DNA of 64,000 nucleotides from JBMNGG01 sp050949705 (GTDB lineage Bacteria > Bacillota > Thermosediminibacteria > Thermosediminibacterales > Tepidanaerobacteraceae). This document shows positions 32,484 to 42,154 of this stretch, one piece after another. A model generated the notes under the pieces. It was not told where the DNA came from. It was given only the letters and a program-made list of their open reading frames with translations, and did no database searches. Numbering within the stretch: the stretch's first letter is position 1; each line of letters starts with the position of its first letter. Location of the stretch: positions 1-64,000 of the forward strand of contig JBMNGG010000016.1 of NCBI GenBank assembly GCA_050949705.1. The letters run 5' to 3'. A program made the position numbers and the translations under genes.

Positions 32484-33869
32484 ATGAGGAAACTTACAAT
32501 TAATGAAATCATAAAATCCACCGGAGGATATTCTAATAAACAATCTGAAGCTCTGATAACCGGCATTTCTACTGATTCTAGGACAATATGTAAAGGTAAT
32601 CTTTTTGTACCTTTAAAAGGTCCTAATTTTGATGGGCATAATTATATAAGGGAAGCATTTGAAAAAGGTGCAGCTGCTAGCTTTTGTGAAAGGGAAAAGG
32701 AATTTAAGGTTAAGGATTTGGAAGACAAAAACATAGTTTTTGTAAATGATACACAATTGGCATTACTTGAGCTTTCCGCGTATTATCGTAAACTTTTTAA
32801 TATACCATTTGTTGCGGTTACAGGTAGTGTTGGAAAAACTACAACTAAAGAAATGATATCATCCATATTAAAAACCCGTTTTAAAGTGCTTAAAACACAG
32901 GGTAATTTTAATAATCAAATAGGTCTGCCATTGACCATTTTTGGTCTTGATGAATCTTACGAAATAGGTGTTGTGGAACTCGGAATGAGCGGCCTAGGTG
33001 AAATACGCCAGCTCGTAAATGTCGTAAAACCGAAGATTGCAGTCATTTCAAATGTAGGTGTTACACATATAGAAAAACTGGGGAGCAAAAGAAATATTGC
33101 ACGTGCAAAAATGGAAATACTTGAGCCATTAGATAAAGATGACCTTGCTATTTTAAATGCTGACAGTCCAGAATTATGGGATATTAGGGATACAATTATC
33201 CCGAAAAGAATTTTTTTCGGACAAAAGCGTGGAGATTTAAAAGCTAGAAATATAAAGACTTTAGGTACAAGAGGCTTAGAATTTGATATATATGGGCGTT
33301 ATGGCGAAATAACCTTTCAGCTATCTTTGCCCGGAATTCATAATGTAAACAATGCCTTGGCTGCTATAGCTGTAGGATTTGAAATGGGTCTTTCAAAAGA
33401 GCACATCCAGAAAGGCTTATTAGATGTTACACCACCTGAAATGAGACTTCAGTTTAAAAAGGCTTATTTTGGGTCTGATATCATTGATGATGCATATAAT
33501 GCCAGCCCTGATTCAATGAAAGCTGCTCTTGATCTTTTGGAGCAAAGTGGTCATGGCAAGAGACGGGCAGTAATACTTGGAGACATGCTGGAATTAGGTG
33601 ATATATCGGAAAGGGCGCACCGTGAAATAGGAGAATATGCTGCAAAGAGAACCGATATTTTTATTGGGGTGGGTAGTTTTGCAGATAGTTTTAAAGAGGG
33701 TGCACTGCAAGGGTCTTTAGATAAAAAATGTATTTATACTTTTGCTACAGTTTCGGAAGCTATAAAGGAAATAGAAGGTATTGTAAAAGATTGTGATGTG
33801 ATTTTGATTAAAGCCTCACGGGGTATGAAGATGGAACAAATTACTAGAATACTGGTCGGGAGGTCGTAA
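32484..33869 (+). CDS. murF: UDP-N-acetylmuramoyl-tripeptide-D-Ala-D-Ala ligase
   Basis: A 461-residue Mur ligase that completes the pentapeptide. It has ISTDSRTICKGNLFVPL, the ATP loop VTGSVGKTTTKEM, QGNFNNQIGLPLT (MurF-specific) and DDAYNASPDSMKAAL in the C-terminal domain. The ATG follows GGAGG and abuts the murE stop. A single base separates it from mraY. Confidence 0.96.
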   Translation: MRKLTINEIIKSTGGYSNKQSEALITGISTDSRTICKGNLFVPLKGPNFDGHNYIREAFEKGAAASFCEREKEFKVKDLEDKNIVFVNDTQLALLELSAYYRKLFNIPFVAVTGSVGKTTTKEMISSILKTRFKVLKTQGNFNNQIGLPLTIFGLDESYEIGVVELGMSGLGEIRQLVNVVKPKIAVISNVGVTHIEKLGSKRNIARAKMEILEPLDKDDLAILNADSPELWDIRDTIIPKRIFFGQKRGDLKARNIKTLGTRGLEFDIYGRYGEITFQLSLPGIHNVNNALAAIAVGFEMGLSKEHIQKGLLDVTPPEMRLQFKKAYFGSDIIDDAYNASPDSMKAALDLLEQSGHGKRRAVILGDMLELGDISERAHREIGEYAAKRTDIFIGVGSFADSFKEGALQGSLDKKCIYTFATVSEAIKEIEGIVKDCDVILIKASRGMKMEQITRILVGRS

Positions 33870-33870
33870 A

Positions 33871-34830
33871 TTGCATACCGAGTTTTATACAGCCCTTGCG
33901 TCATTTGCGATTACTGCAGTTTTAGGTATTTTTTTAATACCCATATTGGACAAACTCAAATTTGGTCAGACGATAAGAATCGATGGCCCAAAGCGACACT
34001 TAAAAAAATCTGGTACTCCTACTATGGGAGGAATCATTTTTATTCCAGCTATTGCTCTAGCAGCTTTACTATTTTCCCACAATTCTTGGGAAGTATATTT
34101 AGGAATTGCTTCTATGGTGGGATTTGGTCTAATTGGATTTGCTGATGATTTTATAAAAATAATAAAAAAGAGGTCTTTGGGTCTTAGAGCAAATCAAAAA
34201 CTTGTATTTCAGCTTATATTGTCACTTGGTCTTATTATATATATTTTCGCTAGATACCCAAGGCCTACTGAAATCCTAATTCCTTTTAATTTTGGTTATT
34301 TAGATATTGGCATTTTATATATTCCTATTACTATGATATTTGTGTGTATGGGGACCGTAAATAGTGTAAATTTAGCAGATGGTTTAGATGGTTTGGTTTC
34401 AGGAGTTGTCGCCATCATTAGCTTTTTTTATACAGTTTTATTAATAATAAACAATTATGGGGAACTTGCGGTTTTTAGTTCTGCTATTACCGGAGCTTGT
34501 TTGGGATTCTTGTTATTTAATCGCTATCCTGCTAGGGTTTTTATGGGAGACACCGGGGCTTTTGGCTTAGGGGGTGCCTTAGCTGCAATAGCAGTATTTT
34601 CCCGGAGTCATTTTTATCTTATTATACTTGGAATGATTTTTATAATAGAAACGATTTCCGTAGTAATACAGGTTATTTATTTTAGACTGACCGGAAAGAG
34701 AATATTTAAAATGAGTCCTATCCATCATCATTTCGAATTGTCAGGATGGAGTGAACGGAAAGTAGTGTATAGTTTTTGGCTATTCACCTTTCTAATGGGT
34801 GTTTTAAGCCTATTTATCCATTTAATATAA
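33871..34830 (+). CDS. mraY: Phospho-N-acetylmuramoyl-pentapeptide-transferase
   Basis: A 319-residue polytopic membrane enzyme making lipid I. Conserved motifs are KRHLKKSGTPTMGGI, GFADDFIKIIKKRSLGL (Asp pair), NSVNLADGLDGLV, MGDTGAFGLGGAL and PIHHHFELSGW with the His triad. About ten hydrophobic segments. A TTG start follows GGGAGG, spaced normally. Length is typical. Confidence 0.96.
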   Translation: MHTEFYTALASFAITAVLGIFLIPILDKLKFGQTIRIDGPKRHLKKSGTPTMGGIIFIPAIALAALLFSHNSWEVYLGIASMVGFGLIGFADDFIKIIKKRSLGLRANQKLVFQLILSLGLIIYIFARYPRPTEILIPFNFGYLDIGILYIPITMIFVCMGTVNSVNLADGLDGLVSGVVAIISFFYTVLLIINNYGELAVFSSAITGACLGFLLFNRYPARVFMGDTGAFGLGGALAAIAVFSRSHFYLIILGMIFIIETISVVIQVIYFRLTGKRIFKMSPIHHHFELSGWSERKVVYSFWLFTFLMGVLSLFIHLI

Positions 34831-34851
34831 ATAAGAAAGGGGAAATCGGCT

Positions 34852-36204
34852 GTGGAAATTAAGGGAAAGAATGTGCTGATATTAGGGCTTGCGCGAAGTG
34901 GTATTGCTGCAGCCATTGAGCTTATCGGTTTAGGGGCAAAGGTTACTGCAAGTGATATGAAGCCTGAGAAAGAAATAAAAGATGCTGATTTATTGAAAAG
35001 TCACGGTGTAAATATAGCTTGTGGAGGTCATCCTCTGACACTTTTAAACAACTGTGATCTTATTGTTTTAAGTCCGGGAGTTCCAAGTGATATCAAAATT
35101 TTAGATGAAGCTAGAAAAAGGGATATACCTATTATTAGTGAACTGGAATTAGGGTATTGGTATTGTAAAGCTCCAATTATTGCAGTTACAGGGACCAATG
35201 GAAAAACAACAACGACTACATTAATTGGTGAAATTTTGAAAAATGATGGAAAGAACATCACCTTGGCTGGGAATATAGGAATACCATTAGTAAGAGAAGT
35301 TGAAAAAGCCGAGAATAAAGATTTTTTAGTAGTAGAAGTTAGTAGTTTTCAATTAGAAAATATCATGCATTTTAAACCAAAAATTAGCGTAATATTAAAC
35401 ATAAGTGAAGATCACTTAAATCGCCACAAAACATTTGAAAATTATATTGAAACAAAAGCTAAAATATTTGAAAACCAAACAGAAGAAGATTATGCCATAC
35501 TAAATTATGATGACCCTATCGTAAGATCTCTTATCAAAAGAATAAAGTGTAAGACCTATTTATTCAGTCGCAAAGAGGAAATTCGAGGTGCATACGTAAA
35601 AAATGGTGTTATAGTAATAAGAGAAAACGGAAAAATATATCCTGTACTGAAAGCTGAGGAACTAGGTATAAAGGGTAGCCATAATCTAGAAAACTCTTTA
35701 GCGGCTGCTTGTGTTGCCTGGATATTACGAACTAACTTGAATAATTTGGCAGAAACTTTGAAAGAATTCCGTGGAGTAGAACATCGTCTAGAATTTGTTG
35801 CAAATATAGGGGGAATTAAGTATATAAATGATTCTAAAGCTACAAACCCAGATGCGGCACAAAAGGCTATTGAAGCATTGGAAGAGCCAATTGTACTTAT
35901 TGCCGGTGGTTATGATAAAAAGAGTAACTATGATGATTTTATAAAATCATTTTCAGACAGAGTTAAGAAACTCATTTTGATTGGCGATACTGCAGACGCT
36001 ATAAAGGCAACAGCACTTAATCATGGATTTTCTGACATACAAAAGGCAAGTTCCTTGGAGGAAGCAGTAATACTGGCTTCAAAAGCTGCAATCCCCGGTG
36101 ATGTCGTTCTACTTTCACCTGCATGTGCAAGCTGGGATATGTTTGAAAGTTATGAAGAAAGGGGAAGGGTTTTTAAGGAAGCAGTGCATTTTTTAAGAGG
36201 TTAG
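34852..36204 (+). CDS. murD: UDP-N-acetylmuramoylalanine-D-glutamate ligase
   Basis: A 450-residue Mur ligase adding D-Glu. It has the N-terminal Rossmann GLARSGIAAA, the ATP loop VTGTNGKTTTTTL, LNISEDHLNRH and the C-terminal YINDSKATNPDAA and LLSPACASWDMF, the MurD-specific endings. GTG start after AAAGGGG. It lies between mraY and the FtsW-type gene. Confidence 0.96.
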   Translation: MEIKGKNVLILGLARSGIAAAIELIGLGAKVTASDMKPEKEIKDADLLKSHGVNIACGGHPLTLLNNCDLIVLSPGVPSDIKILDEARKRDIPIISELELGYWYCKAPIIAVTGTNGKTTTTTLIGEILKNDGKNITLAGNIGIPLVREVEKAENKDFLVVEVSSFQLENIMHFKPKISVILNISEDHLNRHKTFENYIETKAKIFENQTEEDYAILNYDDPIVRSLIKRIKCKTYLFSRKEEIRGAYVKNGVIVIRENGKIYPVLKAEELGIKGSHNLENSLAAACVAWILRTNLNNLAETLKEFRGVEHRLEFVANIGGIKYINDSKATNPDAAQKAIEALEEPIVLIAGGYDKKSNYDDFIKSFSDRVKKLILIGDTADAIKATALNHGFSDIQKASSLEEAVILASKAAIPGDVVLLSPACASWDMFESYEERGRVFKEAVHFLRG

Positions 36205-36218
36205 AAGGAAGTGATGAA

Positions 36219-37316
36219 GTGTCTCGTAGACCCCCGGATTTTGCCATACTATTTACAGTTTTAATTTTGATATGTTTTGGAATGATAATGGTATTTAGCT
36301 CTAGTAGTGTTAGAGCATATTATAATTATAATGATAGTTTCTATTTCTTAAAGCGTCAGGTTATTTGGTCTGTTCTAGGATTCATATCAATGGTGTTTTT
36401 TATGAACTATGACTATTGGAAAATAAAGAAATATGAAAAGCCAATTATAGCTGTTATGTTTTTACTATTGATACTGGTGCTAATTCCGGGTATTGGGAAA
36501 AAAGTAAATGATGCACGCCGCTGGATAGGCGTAGGGGGATTTACTGTTCAGCCCTCGGAAATTGCCAAACTAGGTATGATAATATATCTTTCCTGCGGTT
36601 TAGAGAGGAAAGGGGATAAGATAAGATCATTTTTTAAAGGGATTTTGCCATTTTTATTGGTTATAGGTGCGGTATGTGCATTAATACTTAAAGAGCCACA
36701 TTTAAGTGCTACAGTTCTTATAGGTATGACTACCCTTATAATGCTTTTTGTCGGTGGAGCTCATATGATACATATGACAGGCTTAGGGATAGCGGGTTTT
36801 TTAAGTGCTTTGATGCTTACAATTAATAAACCATATAGACTCAGAAGGCTTCTTTCATTTTTAAATCCTTGGGAGAATCCTAGTGAAGAGGGGTATCATA
36901 TTATTCAATCATTGTATGCATTGGGTTCTGGAGGGCTTATTGGTGTAGGATTAGGCCAGAGTAGACAGAAGTTTTTTTATCTGCCTGAACCCCAAACTGA
37001 TTTTATTTTTTCAGTTATAGGAGAAGAGCTTGGATTTTTAGGTGCAGCTTTTGTAATCATCCTTTTTATGTTTTTTATTTTAAGGGGTTATAGGACTGCT
37101 GTTGCATCACAAGATATTTTCGGAAAACTAATGGCTACTGGTATTACTACTCTCATATCCTTGCAGTTTTTAATAAATATTGCAGTAGTAACTGCTTCTG
37201 TGCCTGTAACCGGGATGCCATTACCATTTATTAGTTACGGAGGTTCATCACTGACAATTACCATGTCACAGGTTGGTATTTTGTTAAATATTTCAAGATA
37301 TGCGGAGGTAAAATGA
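36219..37316 (+). CDS. ftsW: SEDS-family glycosyltransferase FtsW/SpoVE
   Basis: A 365-residue polytopic protein with ten hydrophobic segments. SEDS motifs are DARRWIGVGGFTVQPSE, LKEPHLSATVL, GEELGFLGAA and the terminal GMPLPFISYGGSS. It polymerises glycan from lipid II, partnered by the PASTA PBP. The single dcw copy could serve in division (FtsW) or cortex synthesis (SpoVE). GTG start with AAGTGATGAA upstream. It overlaps murG by 4 bases (ATGA). Confidence 0.93.
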   Translation: MSRRPPDFAILFTVLILICFGMIMVFSSSSVRAYYNYNDSFYFLKRQVIWSVLGFISMVFFMNYDYWKIKKYEKPIIAVMFLLLILVLIPGIGKKVNDARRWIGVGGFTVQPSEIAKLGMIIYLSCGLERKGDKIRSFFKGILPFLLVIGAVCALILKEPHLSATVLIGMTTLIMLFVGGAHMIHMTGLGIAGFLSALMLTINKPYRLRRLLSFLNPWENPSEEGYHIIQSLYALGSGGLIGVGLGQSRQKFFYLPEPQTDFIFSVIGEELGFLGAAFVIILFMFFILRGYRTAVASQDIFGKLMATGITTLISLQFLINIAVVTASVPVTGMPLPFISYGGSSLTITMSQVGILLNISRYAEVK

Positions 37317-38434
37317 TTATGCCCACAAGAAAAATAATATTGGCAGGTGGAGGTACCGGTGGGCACATTTACCCTGCCATAGCTATTGCTAATGGATTAA
37401 AGCAGGAGTTTCCTAACTCAGATATTCTTTTTATTGGGACGAATCGCGGTCTTGAAAAAGATTTGGTAACAAAAGCCGGATACCCTTTAAAAACTATCAG
37501 AGTTAAAGGTTTTCAAAGAAAGTTATCAATTGACACTTTTATTTCATTAAAAGAATTAGCTGCTGGTGCTTGGGACTCGATAAAACTTATAAGAAAAGAG
37601 AAACCTGATATTGTAATCGGGACTGGAGGTTATGTTGCCGGCCCCATTATATTTTTTTCTGCTTTAATGGGAATACCTTCAATAATACATGAACAAAATG
37701 TAAGTCCTGGTGTTACAAACAGAATCCTATCTCGTTTTGTTGACAAAATAGCTATAAGTTTTCCTGATTCAATGAAACACTTTCCAAAAAATAAAACAAT
37801 CCTTACTGGAAACCCGGTAAGGAAGGAAATAGCAAGTGGTATAAGGGAACAGGCATTAAAAAAGTATGGTTTATCGTCAGACTTACCAGTAGTTTTATGC
37901 TTTGGAGGAAGTCAAGGGGCAAAACGTATAAATGAGGCTTTTTTACATGTTATAGAGGCTGTTAAAGACAAAAAAAAATTTCAGGTAATACATATTACTG
38001 GGAAAAACCATTATGAGAAAACAAAAAACATTATGTCAAATAAAGGAATAGATCCAGACAGGTCAGGACATATTATTGTAAGGCCTTATATATATGACAT
38101 GCAAGACGTTTATGCAGCTGCGGACCTTGTTATTTCTAGAGCCGGAGCTCTTAGTGTATCTGAGCTTAACATTTGTGGTAAACCAGCAATATTGATACCC
38201 TTACCTACTGCAGCTAACCAACATCAAGACTATAACGCAAAATTCATGGAAAATAACGGTGCTGGTGTTGTCATTTTTGAAAAAGACCTATCAGGAGAAT
38301 ATCTACTGAGAAAAATTGAAGAGATAATTTTTGACAAAGAACGTTTATATGAGATGGGGAAAGCTAGTAAAAGCTTAGCAGTGACTGATGCTGTTGAAAA
38401 GATAGTAGATGAAATAAAAAAAATGATAGAGTAG
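37313..38434 (+). CDS. murG: Undecaprenyldiphospho-muramoylpentapeptide GlcNAc transferase
   Basis: A 373-residue GT28 enzyme forming lipid II at the inner membrane face. The first glycine loop is GGGTGGHIYPAIAI, then GTGGYVAGP, HEQNVSPG, the second loop CFGGSQGA and the donor site RAGALSVSELNICGKPAILIP. It starts inside the ftsW stop. A gap of 139 bases before murC contains an AT-rich partial hairpin near 38494-38528 but no clear terminator. Confidence 0.96.
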   Translation: MIMPTRKIILAGGGTGGHIYPAIAIANGLKQEFPNSDILFIGTNRGLEKDLVTKAGYPLKTIRVKGFQRKLSIDTFISLKELAAGAWDSIKLIRKEKPDIVIGTGGYVAGPIIFFSALMGIPSIIHEQNVSPGVTNRILSRFVDKIAISFPDSMKHFPKNKTILTGNPVRKEIASGIREQALKKYGLSSDLPVVLCFGGSQGAKRINEAFLHVIEAVKDKKKFQVIHITGKNHYEKTKNIMSNKGIDPDRSGHIIVRPYIYDMQDVYAAADLVISRAGALSVSELNICGKPAILIPLPTAANQHQDYNAKFMENNGAGVVIFEKDLSGEYLLRKIEEIIFDKERLYEMGKASKSLAVTDAVEKIVDEIKKMIE

Positions 38435-38573
38435 TGAATATTTACTTAAGCCATTCGGTATGTTAAGATGGATTTGTACAAGCGATAAAGTAACACATAT
38501 GATTTTCTTGCATAATATATTATATGTGATTTTTATATGACATTTGGTTGGTCTCATGGAAGGAGCGAATAAT

Positions 38574-39983
38574 TTGACAGGGCATAATAACCGAATTCAT
38601 TTTATTGGAATTGGCGGAACGGGTATGAGTGGTATAGCAAAGATTCTTATGAATATGGGCTACACTGTTTCCGGTTCTGACTTAAAAGTTTCTGAGGCAT
38701 TGATTCGACTTAAAGATGAAGGGGCTCGAGTTTTTATAGGTCATGATGCTTCAAATGTTGAAGGAGCAGATACAGTTGTAGTTTCATCTGCCATTCCCCA
38801 ATCCAATCCAGAGTATATGAAAGCTATTGAATCTAATATTCCACTAGTTCATCGTGCTGATATGCTAAGTTTGTTGATGTCTCCAAAAAAAGGCATTGCT
38901 GTTACTGGAGCTCATGGTAAAACTACTACTACATCGATGATTTCTTCTATTATGGAAAAAAATGGATTCGACCCTACTGTTGTAATTGGTGGGGAACTAA
39001 ACGATATAGGAGGTAATGCTACACTGGGAAGCGGAGATTTCCTTGTAGCTGAAGCAGATGAAAGTGACGGTTCTTTCATGAAACTTCATCCTTATGTTGC
39101 GGTTATAACAAATATAGAAAATGACCATATGGATTATTACAAAAATATGAATAATATGAAAAACGCCTTTAAAAAATTCGTCAATAATGTTGATGAAAAT
39201 GGATTTATAATTTTCGGCAATGATAACAAATATGTTCGTGAGATAATAAAGGAAACTGATAAAAAGTATTACACCTTCGGAATTAATTATCCCTCGGACT
39301 TTATGCCGAAAAACATAAGAATGAAAGGACTTGACACAGTCTTTGAAATATATTTCAGAGAAAAATTATTAGGAGAAGTTCAACTTCATGTTCCCGGGAT
39401 TCATAATGTCCTAAATGCAGCTGCCGCCATAGCAGTAGGTAATCGTATAGGTGCCAATACTGAGTGTATGATTGAGGCTTTAAGGACTTTTCAAGGTGTT
39501 CAACGGAGATTTCAAATTGTAGATGTAGTAAACGAAGTAACAATAATAGATGATTATGCACATCATCCTACGGAGATTACGGCTACCTTAAAAGCCGCTA
39601 GAAGTTGTGACCCTAGAAAAGTCTATGCAATTTTTCAACCACATAGATATACAAGAACTCAGCATTTGGCGGATGAATTTGGTAAGGCTTTTAATGATGC
39701 AGATGAAATTATAATAACAGACATCTATAGTGCTGGAGAGAGACCTATAGAAGGTGTTTCATCAAAACTTATAATTGATAAAGCAAAAAATAACGGTAAA
39801 GATTTCATATTCATAAAAGATAAAGAAGATATTCCTGAGTATATAGCTGATAAGGTTAAGCCGGGAGATTATGTTTTAACTATAGGGGCAGGGGATATCA
39901 GTAGTACATCCTATAGTATTGTCCAAAAATTAAAAGATACTTTTAAAGAGGAGGTAATCGGTCATATTCCGGAGGTGAATTAA
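38574..39983 (+). CDS. murC: UDP-N-acetylmuramate-L-alanine ligase
   Basis: A 469-residue Mur ligase adding L-Ala. It has FIGIGGTGMSGIAKIL, the ATP loop VTGAHGKTTTTSM, EADESDGSF and VTIIDDYAHHPTEI, all MurC-specific. TTG 38574 is chosen because GGAAGGAG lies 7 bases before it and the family N-terminus follows at once; an in-frame TTG at 38544 has no ribosome site. Confidence 0.95.
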   Translation: MTGHNNRIHFIGIGGTGMSGIAKILMNMGYTVSGSDLKVSEALIRLKDEGARVFIGHDASNVEGADTVVVSSAIPQSNPEYMKAIESNIPLVHRADMLSLLMSPKKGIAVTGAHGKTTTTSMISSIMEKNGFDPTVVIGGELNDIGGNATLGSGDFLVAEADESDGSFMKLHPYVAVITNIENDHMDYYKNMNNMKNAFKKFVNNVDENGFIIFGNDNKYVREIIKETDKKYYTFGINYPSDFMPKNIRMKGLDTVFEIYFREKLLGEVQLHVPGIHNVLNAAAAIAVGNRIGANTECMIEALRTFQGVQRRFQIVDVVNEVTIIDDYAHHPTEITATLKAARSCDPRKVYAIFQPHRYTRTQHLADEFGKAFNDADEIIITDIYSAGERPIEGVSSKLIIDKAKNNGKDFIFIKDKEDIPEYIADKVKPGDYVLTIGAGDISSTSYSIVQKLKDTFKEEVIGHIPEVN

Positions 39984-39989
39984 CTGGGG

Positions 39990-41246
39990 ATGTATATTAT
40001 AAGAGGCGGTAAAAAGCTTTCTGGAGAAGTCAGGGTTCAGGGATCAAAAAACTCCAGTCTACCTATTTTAGCAGCTACTATACTTAATGGCAAAAAAAAT
40101 ACTATACACGATATACCCAAAATAAAAGACATGGAAGTTATGACCCAAATCTTATCACATCTTGGTGCCATTATAAAAAAACAGGGTAATACCATTGAAA
40201 TTGATACAAAGAATGTTTGTTACACTAAAGTTCCTGAACAATTAATGAGAGAGATGCGTTCTTCTATAATAATAATGGGAGCCTTATTGGGTAGGTTTGG
40301 AAACGTAAAGGTATCATATCCGGGAGGTTGTGAAATTGGTCCTAGACCCATAGATTTACATTTAAAAGGATTTAAAGCGATGGGTGTAAGCCTAACCGAA
40401 AGACACGGCTTCATTTATGCCAACACAAACGAACTTAGGGGAGCAGACATACACTTAGATTTTCCAAGTGTTGGTGCCACAGAAAATCTTATGTTAGCAG
40501 GAGTTTTGGCAAAAGGTACTACGATTATACGCAATGTGGCAAAGGAACCTGAAATAGTTGATTTACAGAACTTTTTAAACCGTATGGGTGTTAACATAAA
40601 AGGAGCAGGTACAGACACAATTAAAATTGAAGGATGTAAAATCCATGATTTAAAACCTGTAAGTGATTATACTATAATTCCTGACAGAATTGTGGCAGGT
40701 ACCTATCTTGTTGCGGCAGCAATTACAAAAGGCCGTGTTGTATTAACAAATGTAATAACAGAGCATTTAGAGCCAATATTGGCAAAGCTAAGGGAAATGG
40801 GATGTGTTCTCAATATTAAAAATGGCAAAATCGAATTATTAGCAGATAAACCCTTAAAATCCTTGGATAGCTTGAGAACTTTACCGTATCCTGGATTTCC
40901 TACTGATATGCAGGCTCCAATGATGGCCCTTTTATCTACAGTGGAAGGCACCTCAATTCTTACTGAAACAATTTTTGAAAACCGGTTTAAACATGCTCAA
41001 GAATTGAGAAGGATGGGTGCAGATATTTCTATTAATGGAAATACTGCTATTATCAAAGGTGTAAAAAAACTTACTGGTGCAATAGTGGAAGCTAAAGATC
41101 TTAGAGCAGGGGCAGCACTAATTCTGGCAGCACTTGCTGCCGAAGGAGAAACTCATGTGGAAGGTGCATGCCACGTAGAACGGGGATATGAAAATATAGA
41201 AAACAATTTAGTTGCATTAGGAGCTAATATTGTTAAAAGAGATTAG
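39990..41246 (+). CDS. murA: UDP-N-acetylglucosamine 1-carboxyvinyltransferase
   Basis: A 418-residue enolpyruvyl transferase, the first committed step of peptidoglycan synthesis and fosfomycin target. It has GGKKLSGEVRVQGSKNSSLPI, the catalytic Cys in SYPGGCEIGPRPIDLH (about residue 114), FPTDMQAPMMAL and the final HVERGYENIENNL. Only six bases separate it from murC. The GGAGG is rather distant from this ATG, but no better start exists. It is followed by a hairpin terminator within the cluster. Confidence 0.95.
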   Translation: MYIIRGGKKLSGEVRVQGSKNSSLPILAATILNGKKNTIHDIPKIKDMEVMTQILSHLGAIIKKQGNTIEIDTKNVCYTKVPEQLMREMRSSIIIMGALLGRFGNVKVSYPGGCEIGPRPIDLHLKGFKAMGVSLTERHGFIYANTNELRGADIHLDFPSVGATENLMLAGVLAKGTTIIRNVAKEPEIVDLQNFLNRMGVNIKGAGTDTIKIEGCKIHDLKPVSDYTIIPDRIVAGTYLVAAAITKGRVVLTNVITEHLEPILAKLREMGCVLNIKNGKIELLADKPLKSLDSLRTLPYPGFPTDMQAPMMALLSTVEGTSILTETIFENRFKHAQELRRMGADISINGNTAIIKGVKKLTGAIVEAKDLRAGAALILAALAAEGETHVEGACHVERGYENIENNLVALGANIVKRD

Positions 41247-41276
41247 CTATTTATTTAATATTTGAAAAATAATAGA

Positions 41277-41324
41277 ATTTACTGCAAAAGAGAGATATAT
41301 ATTGCAGTAAATATTATTTTTTTT
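41277..41324 (+). terminator. Hairpin terminator inside the dcw cluster (murA/ftsQ)
   Basis: Perfect 11-bp stem atttactgcaa (41277-41287) with ttgcagtaaat (41302-41312), 14-base loop, then a T-rich tract. Confidence 0.7.
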
Positions 41325-41338
41325 AAAAAAAGGGACAA

Positions 41339-42154
41339 GTGGTTGATATGCATGAGAAGTATCGAGTCTATCATCAAAAGTATGGAAATAGAAGAAAAAG
41401 GAAGTTTAACTATAAAAGACTATTGTTGTCACTTACTTTTTTATGTATAATAACATTGATGCCATTGGCTTATAGCTCTTTTTTTACTATCAACAATATT
41501 ATTGTAAGGGGAAATAGGAATATATCCACAAAAGAAATAATAGCTACAATAGATTCTTATTATAATAAGAATCTACTTGCTGTAAAACCCGTTGAGGTTA
41601 AGCAAGCAATTCAGGCAACGATTCCTGTGGAAGATGTCAATGTAAGTTATAAGCTTCCTCACACCCTTATCGTTGAAGTTAAGGAAAGAGATATGGCGGT
41701 GGCTTTGAACTATTTAAACGGTTTTGTGTTAATAGATTCAGAGGGTATTGTTGTAAAAATGGAATCAAAGCTGGAAACTTATTCGATTCCAGTAGTTACC
41801 GGTTTAAATATAGTTAGTGCGAAAGTTGCAGGAAGACCAATATTTGAAGAAAATGTTAGGTATTTTGATGATTTGCTTGGTCTTATTAATATCTTAGAAC
41901 CAATAATGGATGAACTCTCTGAAATTAATATTACAGTTAATAAGAGCGATGATGCTGATTTTTATTTATATACCTTAGACGGATTTCAAGTATTATTAGA
42001 TGACATGGATGAAGATAAGGTTAATAGACTGAAAGATTTACTAGATGATTTAAGAGGAAAAGGTTTAGGCAAGGGTTTATTGGATATTAGACATAAAGAA
42101 CCTATATATAAACCTTTTGATTCAAAACTAGGGGAGGGGAGTGACAAAGAATGA
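41339..42154 (+). CDS. ftsQ: Cell division protein FtsQ/DivIB
   Basis: A 271-residue bitopic divisome protein. A basic cytoplasmic N-terminus (RRKRKFNYKR) precedes a membrane segment (LLLSLTFLCIITLMPLAYS, about 29-47), then the POTRA domain (FFTINNIIVRGNRNISTKEII) and the FtsQ beta domain (VEVKERDMAVALNYLNGFV). It stabilises the FtsL/DivIC complex. GTG 41339 or the ATG at 41348 may start it. It overlaps the DUF881 gene by 4 bases. Confidence 0.9.
   Translation: MVDMHEKYRVYHQKYGNRRKRKFNYKRLLLSLTFLCIITLMPLAYSSFFTINNIIVRGNRNISTKEIIATIDSYYNKNLLAVKPVEVKQAIQATIPVEDVNVSYKLPHTLIVEVKERDMAVALNYLNGFVLIDSEGIVVKMESKLETYSIPVVTGLNIVSAKVAGRPIFEENVRYFDDLLGLINILEPIMDELSEINITVNKSDDADFYLYTLDGFQVLLDDMDEDKVNRLKDLLDDLRGKGLGKGLLDIRHKEPIYKPFDSKLGEGSDKE

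Noticed and set aside
38494..38528. Hairpin between murG and murC as a terminator
   Set aside because: The arms are short and AT-rich with a 21-base loop; too weak to call.
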